Source: Dyadobacter pollutisoli (lineage in GTDB: Bacteria > Bacteroidota > Bacteroidia > Cytophagales > Spirosomataceae). Taken from it: a DNA stretch of 64,000 nt. The position numbers and the translations under genes are program-made. The stretch covers positions 560,501-624,500 of the forward strand of contig NZ_CP112998.1 of the NCBI RefSeq assembly GCF_026625565.1. Reading direction: 5' to 3'. This document shows positions 23,550-32,337 of this stretch, piece after piece; position 1 is the first letter of the stretch; each line of letters begins with the position of its first letter. The notes below the pieces were generated by a model. The model saw only the letters and a list, made by a program, of their open reading frames with translations, had not been told where the DNA came from and did no database searches.

Positions 23550-24926
23550 ATGTCTAAGGCAATTATTGAGCATTCAGTTGCTTCGGAAACATTCAATAAG
23601 GACGAACCATACGTTAACTGGCATGATGAAACCCTATGGTTTGTGCGCCAGAAAAGGGATAAATCTTCCAAATTGTTGCCGGAATGGGAGCATTTGAGGG
23701 AGGCGGCGTCCGGGATCAAGAACTATGTTTTGTCTCATATGGACGAGCTGCTGACCGCTTTTGAAGAAAATGCGAAGCAAAATGGTGTTCATGTGCATTG
23801 GGCAGCCGACGCAGCGGAACATAACGAGATCGTGCTTGGACTTTTGAAGCAGCACAACATTGACAAGATGGTCAAAAGCAAGTCCATGCTGACCGAGGAA
23901 TGTCACATGAATGAGTTTTTGTCCAGAAACGGTATTGATGTGATCGATACTGACCTGGGAGAAAGGATTGTGCAGCTGAGAAATGAGCCGCCAAGCCACA
24001 TTGTGCTTCCGGCGATCCATTTAAAGAAGAAAGACATTGGTGACCTTTTCCATGAACACCTGGGGACCGAGGCCGGCGCCACTGACCCGCAATATCTGAC
24101 TGAGGCGGCAAGACAACATTTAAGAGACAAATTTCTGACAAGAAGGGCGGCATTGACCGGTGTCAATTTCGCGATCGCTGAAACCGGCGGCTTTGTGGTT
24201 TCCACCAATGAAGGTAATGCGGACATGGGCGCGCATTTGGCTGACATTCACATTGCCTGCATGGGTTTTGAGAAAATAATCCCAAAACAGGAGCACCTGG
24301 GTGTTTTCCTTAGATTGCTCGCACGAAGCGCCACCGGCCAGCCGATTACTACATACAGCAGTCATTTCAAAAAGCCACGCGAAGGTCAGGAAATGCACAT
24401 TATCATTGTCGATAATGGCAGAAGCACGCAGCTTGGGCGGGCCGATTTCCGGAATTCATTGAAATGTATCCGTTGTGGCGCCTGTATGAACACTTGCCCG
24501 GTTTACAGGAGAAGCGGTGGGCACAGTTATCATAATGCTGTCGCCGGTCCGATCGGTTCTATCCTCGCACCTAACCTGGATATGACCAAGAATGCTGACC
24601 TGCCTTTTGCAAGTACATTGTGCGGCAGCTGTTCCAATGTATGTCCAGTGAAGATTGACATTCACGACCAGCTGTATAAATGGAGGCAGGTGCTTGTCAA
24701 AGGCGGACACGTACCGCAGGCGAAAGAAATAGGGATCAAGGCAATGTCGATCGTATTGTCTCAGCCGCGGTTTTATCAATGGTCGGGCAGGCTTGGACGC
24801 TCTGTGATGCGCACGATACCTTTTATGGTTAATAATAGTATGAACCCGTGGTACAAGCAGCGGGAAATGCCTGAGCCGCCAAAGGAAAGTTTCAGAGATT
24901 GGTATGTTCGTAACAGAAAAGAATAG
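23550..24926 (+). CDS. lutB: LutB/YkgF-type LUD-domain iron-sulfur protein
   Basis: The 458-residue protein has an N-terminal LUD domain (about 60-300, including MLTEECHMNEFLSRNGIDV and NFAIAETGGFVVSTNEGNADM). Two 4Fe-4S motifs follow: Cys306, Cys309, Cys312, Cys316 and Cys358, Cys361, Cys365. The C-terminal part carries the helical tail usual in LutB. It is the central subunit of the L-lactate oxidising complex with LutA and LutC. It begins a separate unit after the reversed gene, and its stop is 3 bp before lutC. Relation to the upstream sugar operon is given under findings. Confidence 0.93.
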   Translation: MSKAIIEHSVASETFNKDEPYVNWHDETLWFVRQKRDKSSKLLPEWEHLREAASGIKNYVLSHMDELLTAFEENAKQNGVHVHWAADAAEHNEIVLGLLKQHNIDKMVKSKSMLTEECHMNEFLSRNGIDVIDTDLGERIVQLRNEPPSHIVLPAIHLKKKDIGDLFHEHLGTEAGATDPQYLTEAARQHLRDKFLTRRAALTGVNFAIAETGGFVVSTNEGNADMGAHLADIHIACMGFEKIIPKQEHLGVFLRLLARSATGQPITTYSSHFKKPREGQEMHIIIVDNGRSTQLGRADFRNSLKCIRCGACMNTCPVYRRSGGHSYHNAVAGPIGSILAPNLDMTKNADLPFASTLCGSCSNVCPVKIDIHDQLYKWRQVLVKGGHVPQAKEIGIKAMSIVLSQPRFYQWSGRLGRSVMRTIPFMVNNSMNPWYKQREMPEPPKESFRDWYVRNRKE

Positions 24927-24929
24927 CTA

Positions 24930-25520
24930 ATGACTTCCAGGGAAAAAATATTGCAGCAGATCAAACTGAATAAGCCTTCTGAAATGGCTTTGCCATCGAA
25001 TTTTCGGTTTGACAGCAACTTTGAAAATACAGAAAGCAAGTTCATCGAAACGCTGACAGCCATTTACACAGAAGTAATAGTGGTTAAAAATAAAGAAGCG
25101 TTGCTGGCTAAGGCCGCAGAGCTTTATGGGGCGGTTGTCAATCGTGCTACTACCATTCCCGAGCTGGGCGGCTGGGCTGATTTCAGTCTTAATGTTTCCG
25201 ACCCGCATGAGCTGGAAATGATCGAAATTGCTATTTTGCAAGCAGAATTCGGTGTGGCCGAGAATGGTGCGGTCTGGATTTCGGATAAATATTTGTCCCA
25301 CCGGGTTTTACCATTTATTACGCAGAACCTCGCTTTTGTAATACCGAGAAAAGCATTGGTCAACAATATGCATGATGCTTATGAACGTCTGTTGGACACT
25401 ACCGGTTGGGGATGTTTTATAGCCGGGCCGTCCAAAACCGCCGATATCGAGCAGTCACTGGTGATTGGTGCGCATGGTGCCAGAAGTATGGTAATCTTTT
25501 TGATAGAAGAGGAAGAATAG
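24930..25520 (+). CDS. lutC: LutC/YkgG-type LUD-domain protein
   Basis: The 196-residue protein is one LUD domain, with features such as ELEMIEIAILQAEFGVAENGAVWI in the middle and a C-terminal FIAGPSKTADIEQSLVIGAHGARSM. It is the third subunit of the LutABC lactate-oxidation system. It starts 3 bp after lutB and is followed 7 bp later by an acetyltransferase gene. Size and pattern match the family, so the call is firm, although the biochemical part of LutC itself is not well defined. Confidence 0.92.
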   Translation: MTSREKILQQIKLNKPSEMALPSNFRFDSNFENTESKFIETLTAIYTEVIVVKNKEALLAKAAELYGAVVNRATTIPELGGWADFSLNVSDPHELEMIEIAILQAEFGVAENGAVWISDKYLSHRVLPFITQNLAFVIPRKALVNNMHDAYERLLDTTGWGCFIAGPSKTADIEQSLVIGAHGARSMVIFLIEEEE

Positions 25521-25527
25521 CAAAAGA

Positions 25528-26061
25528 ATGGATCGAACGGTAACACTCAGGCCATTTGAACGAGAGGTAGCAGAACGACTGTCAATGCTCGCTAATAATG
25601 AAAATGTTGTTGCCCAGGTCCGCGATAACTTTCCGTATCCTTATACACTTTCCGACGCCCATTACTGGATCGATTTCTGCAACAGCAGGAGGAACGATGA
25701 AAGCTTCCACCGGGCCGTTTTTTATGGTGACGAATTTGTCGGAGGCATAGGCGTGCTACGACAGGAGGACATTCACCGGTACAATGCAGAAATAGGATAT
25801 TGGCTCGGAGAACCTTACTGGGGACTGAATATTATGACTTCGGCGTTGCAACAAATGACGTCCTGGGTCTTTGAAAATACCAGTATCCATCGTCTTTTTG
25901 CCGGGGTATTTGAAACAAACCTCGCATCGATGCGGGTTTTGGAAAAAGCAGGGTACCATTTGGAAGCGATTCACCGCAAAGCCATTACCAAAAATGGCCA
26001 AATGCTTGACGAACATTTGTTTGTAATACTCCGCGACAATAATTCCTTCCCGCGGCTTTAA
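25528..26061 (+). CDS. GNAT-family N-acetyltransferase (RimJ/RimL type)
   Basis: The 177 residues form a Gcn5-type acetyltransferase of the RimJ/RimL branch: TLRPFEREVAERLSMLANN at the start, HYWIDFCNSR, the acceptor-side AVFYGDEFVGGIGVLRQED, AEIGYWLGEPYWGLNIMTSAL with the acetyl-CoA loop, and IHRLFAGVFETNLASMRVLEKAGY at the end. Members acetylate ribosomal protein N-termini, aminoglycosides or small amines, so the substrate is open. It is 7 bp behind lutC, and probably co-transcribed, but functionally unrelated to lactate. Confidence 0.9.
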   Translation: MDRTVTLRPFEREVAERLSMLANNENVVAQVRDNFPYPYTLSDAHYWIDFCNSRRNDESFHRAVFYGDEFVGGIGVLRQEDIHRYNAEIGYWLGEPYWGLNIMTSALQQMTSWVFENTSIHRLFAGVFETNLASMRVLEKAGYHLEAIHRKAITKNGQMLDEHLFVILRDNNSFPRL

Positions 26062-26184
26062 AAACCCTCCCTGAATAGCCTTCCGCGCTTATTCTTTTTT
26101 ATTTTTGCAATGTTCTCTTTTACTATTTTCTCAGGAATGTAGGATGTACTTTTACAACCTGTCGAAAAACCACGTCTTACTTAT

Positions 26185-26886
26185 ATGCCCAAAATAATCG
26201 TTGCAATTGATGGCTATTCCAGCTGTGGCAAAAGCACTACTGCAAAACTCGTTGCCAGGCAACTCAATTACCCCTATATCGATACCGGAGCCATGTACCG
26301 GGCTGTAACACTGTACTTTGTACAAAATCACATCGGGCTTACAAATCCAAAAGAAATAGAATTGGCACTGAGTAACATTCAGATCTCCTTCCGCAGGCAT
26401 GCAGAGCTTGGCCGGAATGATACTTACCTCAATGGGTTGAATGTTGAGGACGAGATCCGTAAAATGTATGTATCCGAAAAGGTAAGCGACGTGAGCGCTA
26501 TTGCCGAGGTAAGGCACGCCATGGTAGCCCAGCAACAGCGCATGGGTAAAAGCAAGGGAATCGTCATGGACGGTCGTGACATTGGTACCGTCGTATTCCC
26601 GCAAGCGGAACTGAAAATATTTATGACGGCCGACCCGTTGATCAGGGCGCAAAGACGGCAGCTGGAACTAATGGAAAAGGGCGAATTAGTAGGACTGGAA
26701 GAAATTTCAGAAAACCTCAGAATGCGGGACCACATTGATACCCACCGCGCCGAAAGTCCGCTAAGACAAGCCGAGGATGCGATCTACGTTGATAATTCAA
26801 TGATGACACTTGATGAGCAGGTGGAGCTCGTAGTGAGGCTTGCCGACGAGCAGATCGGTTTATCGCTTCGCCGCAAACACCAATAA
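26185..26886 (+). CDS. cmk: Cytidylate kinase
   Basis: The 233-residue protein phosphorylates CMP and dCMP with ATP. The P-loop GYSSCGKS is at residues 10-17, followed by YPYIDTGAMYRAVT, the CMP-binding SDVSAIAEVRHAMVAQQQRM, MDGRDIGTVVFP and the LID segment RAQRRQLELMEKG. DHIDTHRAESPLRQAEDA ends the nucleotide-binding core. The length is typical. It begins the run toward the FAD oxidoreductase, which starts 7 bp after its stop. Confidence 0.96.
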   Translation: MPKIIVAIDGYSSCGKSTTAKLVARQLNYPYIDTGAMYRAVTLYFVQNHIGLTNPKEIELALSNIQISFRRHAELGRNDTYLNGLNVEDEIRKMYVSEKVSDVSAIAEVRHAMVAQQQRMGKSKGIVMDGRDIGTVVFPQAELKIFMTADPLIRAQRRQLELMEKGELVGLEEISENLRMRDHIDTHRAESPLRQAEDAIYVDNSMMTLDEQVELVVRLADEQIGLSLRRKHQ

Positions 26887-26893
26887 TACCTGC

Positions 26894-27964
26894 ATGGCTA
26901 CGATAGATTACGATTACCTCATTGTAGGTCAAGGTCTTGCGGGTACCTCGCTGGCCTGGCATTTAAAGGAACTTGGGAAAAAAATATTGATTGTAGGGGA
27001 TTCATCCCTGCCGTCGTCCTCCAAAGTAGCAGCCGGAATATTTAACCCATTGACTGGAAAAAAACTGGTCAAAACCTGGCTGGCGGACGATCTTTTCCCT
27101 TATGCCAATGCATTTTACACGAATATAGGAGGGGAACTGGATTGTGAAGTGCTTCATTCCGCCTCCATTTATCGTCCATTCAGATCTATCGAAGAGCAGA
27201 ATACGTATCTGGCTCAGACGGCTGACCCCGGGATCTCACCCTACATTTCACAGGCAACGAATGGTGCTGACCTCACTGACTACATTCATGCTGAGTTCGG
27301 CGGGCTGGAAGTGATCCGGTCGGGGTGGGTGGATTTGCCATTGTTACTGACTAAGGCGAGGGACTATTTTATCAGGAATGGTCAGTATACGGAAGCGCAC
27401 TTCGATTTGGAAGATCTGCACATTGAAAATGATTCGGTAACCTGGAAAAATATAACCTTCGGAAAAGTCGTTTTTTGTCAGGGTTTTATGGCTTTGCAGA
27501 ATGACTTTTTCAACTGGCTTCCATTTGCTCCGGTCAAAGGACAGATTCTTGAAATTGCCACAGAAAGCGCTGTAAAGCCGTATATTGTTAATCAGGGGAT
27601 TTTTATTCTTCCCGTTTCGGAGCATACGTGCAGGGTAGGGGCCACCTATTCGTGGGACCCGCTGGACTGGGAGCCTACGCAGCAGGCGACCGAAGAGTTG
27701 GAAAGCAAGTTGAAAGCATTGATCAGGATACCATATAGCATTTGTTCGGCTACGGCCGGTATCAGGCCGTCTGTGAAGGATCGACGACCGCTCATTGGGG
27801 TGCATCCCGAACATAGTAATGTTATTCTTTTCAATGGGTTAGGGACGAAAGGTGTAACGTTGGCACCATTTTTTGCGAATCAGCTTGTTCAGCATCTTGA
27901 AAACGGCAAAGAATTGAATCCGTTAGTTAATATTAAAAGGTATTTTTCGTTATATTTCCGTTGA
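26894..27964 (+). CDS. FAD-dependent oxidoreductase (DAO family)
   Basis: The ATG at 26894 gives 356 residues starting MATIDYDYLIVGQGLAGTSLAWHL, a classic FAD-binding fold with GQGLAG. A longer frame from 26840 overlaps cmk and is rejected. The DAO domain continues with VAAGIFNPLTGKKLVKTW, then VVFCQGF, GQILEI and a C-terminal TAGIRPSVKDRRPLIGVHPEHSN and LFNGLGTKGVTLAP. Members oxidise amino acids or amines, and in Bacteroidota this short form is common without a known substrate. It follows cmk by 7 bp. Confidence 0.88.
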   Translation: MATIDYDYLIVGQGLAGTSLAWHLKELGKKILIVGDSSLPSSSKVAAGIFNPLTGKKLVKTWLADDLFPYANAFYTNIGGELDCEVLHSASIYRPFRSIEEQNTYLAQTADPGISPYISQATNGADLTDYIHAEFGGLEVIRSGWVDLPLLLTKARDYFIRNGQYTEAHFDLEDLHIENDSVTWKNITFGKVVFCQGFMALQNDFFNWLPFAPVKGQILEIATESAVKPYIVNQGIFILPVSEHTCRVGATYSWDPLDWEPTQQATEELESKLKALIRIPYSICSATAGIRPSVKDRRPLIGVHPEHSNVILFNGLGTKGVTLAPFFANQLVQHLENGKELNPLVNIKRYFSLYFR

Positions 27965-27980
27965 AGTCAGCCCTAGTACT

Positions 27981-30900
27981 ATGAGCATAAGATATATATA
28001 CAAATTAACCTTTTCGGTCGGCCTTATCGCAGTTTTAGGATTATTTGCCGAATCACTAGCACAACGCTATCCTTCTCAGGAGACTTTTGGAAAAAACAGG
28101 GTGCAATACAAAACTTTCAACTGGAAGATTTTTAGGACCACCAACTTCGAAATATACCATTATCAGGGTGGCACGGCGCTTGCCAAACTAACTGCCCAAT
28201 ACGCTGAAAGCGAGTTTGATAAAATAACCGATGTGCTCGGCTGGACACCTTACAGCCGCGTGAAAATCTTTCTGTACAACTCGCCGGCTGAGCTCGAACA
28301 AAGTAACATGGGACTGTCCACGCTGGACAATCTCAATGAGCAAAAGCTGGATCTTTCCCAGTCACGCGTGGAGGTTGCTTACACAGGAGACCAGATCGGA
28401 TTTCGTAAAAAACTGGTAAAAGACATCAGTCTCTTGTTCGTTTACGACATGCTTTATGGAGGCAATATGAAGGAGGCATTACAAAGTTCGTTGCTTCTGA
28501 CGCTTCCTGAATGGTTTATGTCAGGTACTGCGGCCTATATCGCCGAGGGCTGGTCGCCAGAGCTGAATGATTATATGCGTGATTTTTTCAAAAACCGTAA
28601 TGTCAGAAAACCAACATTGATGACCGGTAATGACGCGACATTGATCGGGCATTCAATCTGGAATTACATTGCCGAGCGGTACGGAAAAGACAAAATATCC
28701 GACATTCTCAACCTGACCCGCATTATCCGCACCGAGCAGACCAGCATCACAAGTACATTGGGTATCCAATCCTATAACAAATTCCTGCGAGACTGGCGGG
28801 CTTATTATCTCAATCAGAACAAAAACGCAGAGCAATTTTATACCGATCCTAGTCCGACATGGAAGTACAAGCTGAATGAATTCAGTGTTTCCGATGCCAG
28901 CGCGGTTATTAAGGTGTCTCCTGACAAGAAATTTACGGCCGTAAGTGAAATTAAAAATGGCAGGTACAAAGTGTATCTGTTCGATAGCGAAACCGGTTCC
29001 AAGAAAATAGTGCGTCAGGGAAAACTGGACTTTATTGGCGGAAGGGCAAAAACGCAGCCACCGCTTTTAGGCTGGTCGAGAAACAATACATTGTCGATCC
29101 TTGCTTCGGAAAACGATCGCAAGAATTTTTATATGTATGAAAACCTTGGTACCAAAAAGGTTAAGGTTAAGCTGAAACGTAACATTCGCGGTCTGGATCA
29201 GATTGTGGATATGGATGTGTCGCACGACGGTACCATGCTGGCGGTCAGTGCCGATAAGGGGGGACAAAATGATTTATTCCTGATCAGCGTCGCAAGAGCT
29301 TCGGCATTACCGTTGACCAATGACCTCTACGACGATCTTTCACCCCGCTTTGTACAGGGTTCTTCGAGAAGAGTGGTTTTTACTTCTAATCGGCCGCTTG
29401 ATTCGCTGGGAACAGGAGATAAGGGAAATTACAAATCCATATCGTCTGCATTTACCATATTTGAGCATGACGGTACGCCAAAGTCCGATAATCTGATCAA
29501 ACTGGTACAGGCAGAGGGGAAATCGAAGATTTTGCCGATCTATGCAGATGAAAGCGACGTGGTTTACCTTTCCAACGAAAAAGGCGTAAGTAATTTGTTT
29601 AAATACAACCGCGCCTCGACCAGCAGCTCACAGCTGACCAACTACATTCAGAATATCAGAAACGCAGACATTACCATCAAATCGGGTGGGGCCCTTGCTT
29701 ACACTTATTTGAATGACGGCTATTACACTGCTGCATTCAAAAACGGTTTTGATATCAATGCAACAGTCAATACCCCTTCGCTGAATGCAGCAGGTAGTAG
29801 TGCTGGCGGTGATGTTAAAGCGCAGGCCGTCAAAGCTGATTCGGCTGCAAAAGCTGCCCAGGTCGCGGACACGCAGAAACTGGCATTGAAAGACGGTGAA
29901 GTAGACACGGATAATTATGAGTTTGACGAGGACGTTCTGAAAGCTTTCGAATCACGCCGAAACAGAGGTAGTTTCCCTACAACTCCAAGTTCGCTTTCCA
30001 GGTCCAAAACAACTCGTGAAAATATTGCTGTCAAAGGTCCGTATCCTTACAAGGGATTGTTTATCACCAATGATGCGAATTCAGACTGGCGCATTGACCC
30101 GATCCGGGGATTTGGTTTTGCGCAATCCATTTCAATGAACGATCTTTTAGAAAACCATGTGATCAAGGCTGGCCTATTCATCTCGTCCAATTTCAGAAAC
30201 AGCGATCTTTTTGCAGAATATAATAACAACACCTACCGCATTGATTTCGGGGTTCGTGTCGATAGAAAGAGCCTCTACGTGGACACAGAAGGGGCGCCTC
30301 AGAAATACAGGTTCAACCAGCTGATCTTTACGGCATCCTATCCTTTCTCGACTACCAGCAGGTTTTCAGTGTCTCCGATGTTCACCTCGACCCGTATGAT
30401 CGATGTATATATCTTGCCAAATCCTGATCTGGCTTCGAGCTATGGCGGTTTGCGTACGGAATATGTGTTTGATAATACACGTGTGAATGGTATGAATATG
30501 ATGGAGGGTACCCGCGTGAAACTGCGCTATGACATGCATCAGGGGCTGTCAAATGGTAACGAAAGCTTTAACCGTGTTAGTCTTGATTTTCGTCATTATC
30601 AAAAAATACACCGTGACCTGATCCTGGCGATTCGTGCGTCGGCAAGTCATTCCGGCGGTAAGGCACCTAAGCAAAACATTTTGGGTGGCATGGAGAACTG
30701 GCTCGGCAACCGGAAAGAAACCAGAACAGGCGACAATCCATTGAATTTCCAGAAAGACAACCGCGATATTTTCTTTGCCGATTTCGCGACCAATCTAAGA
30801 GGTTTCAATCTGAACCGCCTTTCAGGAACAAGCTATATGTTGCTGAATGCAGAGCTACGCATTCCTTTGGTAAAATACCTCTACCGTGGGGCTATCACTT

Positions 30901-31193
30901 CCAGCTTCCTGCGTAATTTCCAAATCGTTGGGTTTGGGGACATTGGTACAGCCTGGACAGGAAAAGGGCCGTTTAGCGAAAATAACAGTTTGAATACCCA
31001 GATCATTGGTAGTGAGGATGATCCCTTCCGTGCAACCGTTACCAACTTTAAAAACCCCTATTTAATGGGTTACGGAGCAGGTGTAAGAACAACATTGTTT
31101 GGGTTCTATGCCAAATTTGATTATGCCTGGGGAGTTGACAATGGATATACCAACAAACCAATTCCTTATGTAACACTAGGTTACGATTTTTGA
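27981..31193 (+). CDS. TolB-like WD40 protein fused to an outer-membrane barrel
   Basis: The 1070 residues start with a signal peptide (LTFSVGLIAVLGLFAESLA). A peptidase-MA-like N-terminal domain follows at about 25-300 (FNWKIFRTTNFEIYHYQGG, LPEWFMSGTAAYIAEGW, HSIWNYIAERYG), without an HExxH zinc motif that I can see. A PD40/TolB-type beta-propeller lies at about 310-620 (ISVARASALPL, RRVVFTSNRPLD). An Ala/Asp-rich linker near 610-650 leads to a beta-barrel with surface-antigen/BamA-like features (GAITSSFLRNFQIVGFGDIGTAW), ending in TLGYDF with terminal Phe. It belongs to the outer-membrane family common in Cytophagales beside T9SS genes. Confidence 0.78.
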   Translation: MSIRYIYKLTFSVGLIAVLGLFAESLAQRYPSQETFGKNRVQYKTFNWKIFRTTNFEIYHYQGGTALAKLTAQYAESEFDKITDVLGWTPYSRVKIFLYNSPAELEQSNMGLSTLDNLNEQKLDLSQSRVEVAYTGDQIGFRKKLVKDISLLFVYDMLYGGNMKEALQSSLLLTLPEWFMSGTAAYIAEGWSPELNDYMRDFFKNRNVRKPTLMTGNDATLIGHSIWNYIAERYGKDKISDILNLTRIIRTEQTSITSTLGIQSYNKFLRDWRAYYLNQNKNAEQFYTDPSPTWKYKLNEFSVSDASAVIKVSPDKKFTAVSEIKNGRYKVYLFDSETGSKKIVRQGKLDFIGGRAKTQPPLLGWSRNNTLSILASENDRKNFYMYENLGTKKVKVKLKRNIRGLDQIVDMDVSHDGTMLAVSADKGGQNDLFLISVARASALPLTNDLYDDLSPRFVQGSSRRVVFTSNRPLDSLGTGDKGNYKSISSAFTIFEHDGTPKSDNLIKLVQAEGKSKILPIYADESDVVYLSNEKGVSNLFKYNRASTSSSQLTNYIQNIRNADITIKSGGALAYTYLNDGYYTAAFKNGFDINATVNTPSLNAAGSSAGGDVKAQAVKADSAAKAAQVADTQKLALKDGEVDTDNYEFDEDVLKAFESRRNRGSFPTTPSSLSRSKTTRENIAVKGPYPYKGLFITNDANSDWRIDPIRGFGFAQSISMNDLLENHVIKAGLFISSNFRNSDLFAEYNNNTYRIDFGVRVDRKSLYVDTEGAPQKYRFNQLIFTASYPFSTTSRFSVSPMFTSTRMIDVYILPNPDLASSYGGLRTEYVFDNTRVNGMNMMEGTRVKLRYDMHQGLSNGNESFNRVSLDFRHYQKIHRDLILAIRASASHSGGKAPKQNILGGMENWLGNRKETRTGDNPLNFQKDNRDIFFADFATNLRGFNLNRLSGTSYMLLNAELRIPLVKYLYRGAITSSFLRNFQIVGFGDIGTAWTGKGPFSENNSLNTQIIGSEDDPFRATVTNFKNPYLMGYGAGVRTTLFGFYAKFDYAWGVDNGYTNKPIPYVTLGYDF

Positions 31194-31235
31194 GAAAAAC
31201 GATCAGTATAAAAACGAAAAATACGGTTATAAAGG

Positions 31236-31265
31236 TGGCATGAGAGCGATTCTCCTGCCATTTTT
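31236..31265 (+). terminator. Terminator hairpin after the TolB-like gene
   Basis: TGGCA at 31236-31240 pairs with 31256-31260 and GAGA at 31242-31245 with 31251-31254 with one mismatch between, followed by five T at 31261-31265. It lies 43 bp past the stop codon. Confidence 0.6.
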
Positions 31266-31307
31266 AGTTTTTATAAACACTAGCAAAAAGTACTAAAATC
31301 AGTTTTA

Positions 31308-32225
31308 ATGAACACACATCATACGTTAGTCAGAATTTACTTTTCTGCCATTCTTTTACTATCCGGCTTGTCAGGGGCATTTGGCCAGCGTGAAGTCTTA
31401 TATGAGCAATATGTTCAAAATCCGATGGCGATCAATCCGGGATTCACGGGAGTGAGGGAAGATTTCAATATGACAGCCATGTTCAGAAGGAAATGGTTCA
31501 ATATCCAGAATTCACCTTCCAGTCAGACCTTTGCGGCCGATGGAACCTTTGCCAACGGTAAGTTTGGCGTCGGTTTTCAGGCATTGAATGATCAGACCAG
31601 CTATTTTACCACCACCGGTTTCTCCGCGTCTTTCGCATTTCACCTCGGTTTGTCAGATCAATGGAAACTGGGGTTGGGAGCGCAGGGCGGTATTAATGTA
31701 CTTCCTGTTTCGGACCTTTATAATAGTACCAACCGGGCATTGGGAAGTTTTGGGCTGGGTGCGTGGCTGCGCTCTGATAAGTTGTATCTGGGAATCTCCA
31801 AGCCTGAGCTCTTATCCCAAAAATTTGGAAATCAGGCAATCAATAACTTTTACAGGAGACCGTTGTACATCATGGCTGGCGGGAGTTACAACCTCAGTAC
31901 CGATGTGATGTTACTGCCGCACATCCTCGCCATTCAGGAGAAGGACCACAAAATCAGGGTTGATTTTGGGTCCCGTTTCTGGTTCAAGGAAAAGGTAGGG
32001 ATCGGGGCTTCCTACAGGGTTGGTGGCGGATATAATTCATTTTCCGCAAATGTGGATTATTTACAGATATCCGTCGAAGCCCAGGCAGGCAGAAATGTGC
32101 GGCTGGGCTACTTTTACAGTACCCGGCAAGTGGAACAGATTTATGCATCCTATTCGGGCCCGAAAGGGATACACGAGCTGATGCTTAAATTTATTCCAAA
32201 CCCGAAAGGTTTTCAGAAATATTGA
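31308..32225 (+). CDS. PorP/SprF-family type IX secretion outer-membrane protein
   Basis: The 305-residue protein has a signal peptide (IYFSAILLLSGLSGAFGQ), then VLYEQYVQNPMAINPGFTGVREDFNMT, the opening motif of the PorP/SprF family. Repeated amphipathic beta strands with Gly-rich turns follow, and the C-terminal part (LGYFYSTRQVEQIYASYSGPKGIHELML) is typical. Members help place T9SS cargo such as SprB on the surface. It follows the TolB-like barrel gene and terminator, so it has its own start. No gldJ/K/L/M/N or sprE is adjacent, so this is one of several paralogues. Confidence 0.88.
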   Translation: MNTHHTLVRIYFSAILLLSGLSGAFGQREVLYEQYVQNPMAINPGFTGVREDFNMTAMFRRKWFNIQNSPSSQTFAADGTFANGKFGVGFQALNDQTSYFTTTGFSASFAFHLGLSDQWKLGLGAQGGINVLPVSDLYNSTNRALGSFGLGAWLRSDKLYLGISKPELLSQKFGNQAINNFYRRPLYIMAGGSYNLSTDVMLLPHILAIQEKDHKIRVDFGSRFWFKEKVGIGASYRVGGGYNSFSANVDYLQISVEAQAGRNVRLGYFYSTRQVEQIYASYSGPKGIHELMLKFIPNPKGFQKY

Positions 32226-32301
32226 TGCGATTGAAGGGTTGGAAAATGTTTTTCAGCCAAGTTAAAAGGAGATTTTATTCGTAATGTTTACATAAGTCTC
32301 G

Positions 32302-32309
32302 TACCTTTG
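32302..32309 (+). promoter_or_regulatory. Candidate -7 box before sucA
   Basis: TACCTTTG matches TAnnTTTG 28 bp before the sucA start at 32338. No -33 TTTG is found at the usual distance, so the match rests on the -7 element and location. Confidence 0.4.
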
Positions 32310-32337
32310 TGCCGTAAATGAAATACTCACTTTAGTG

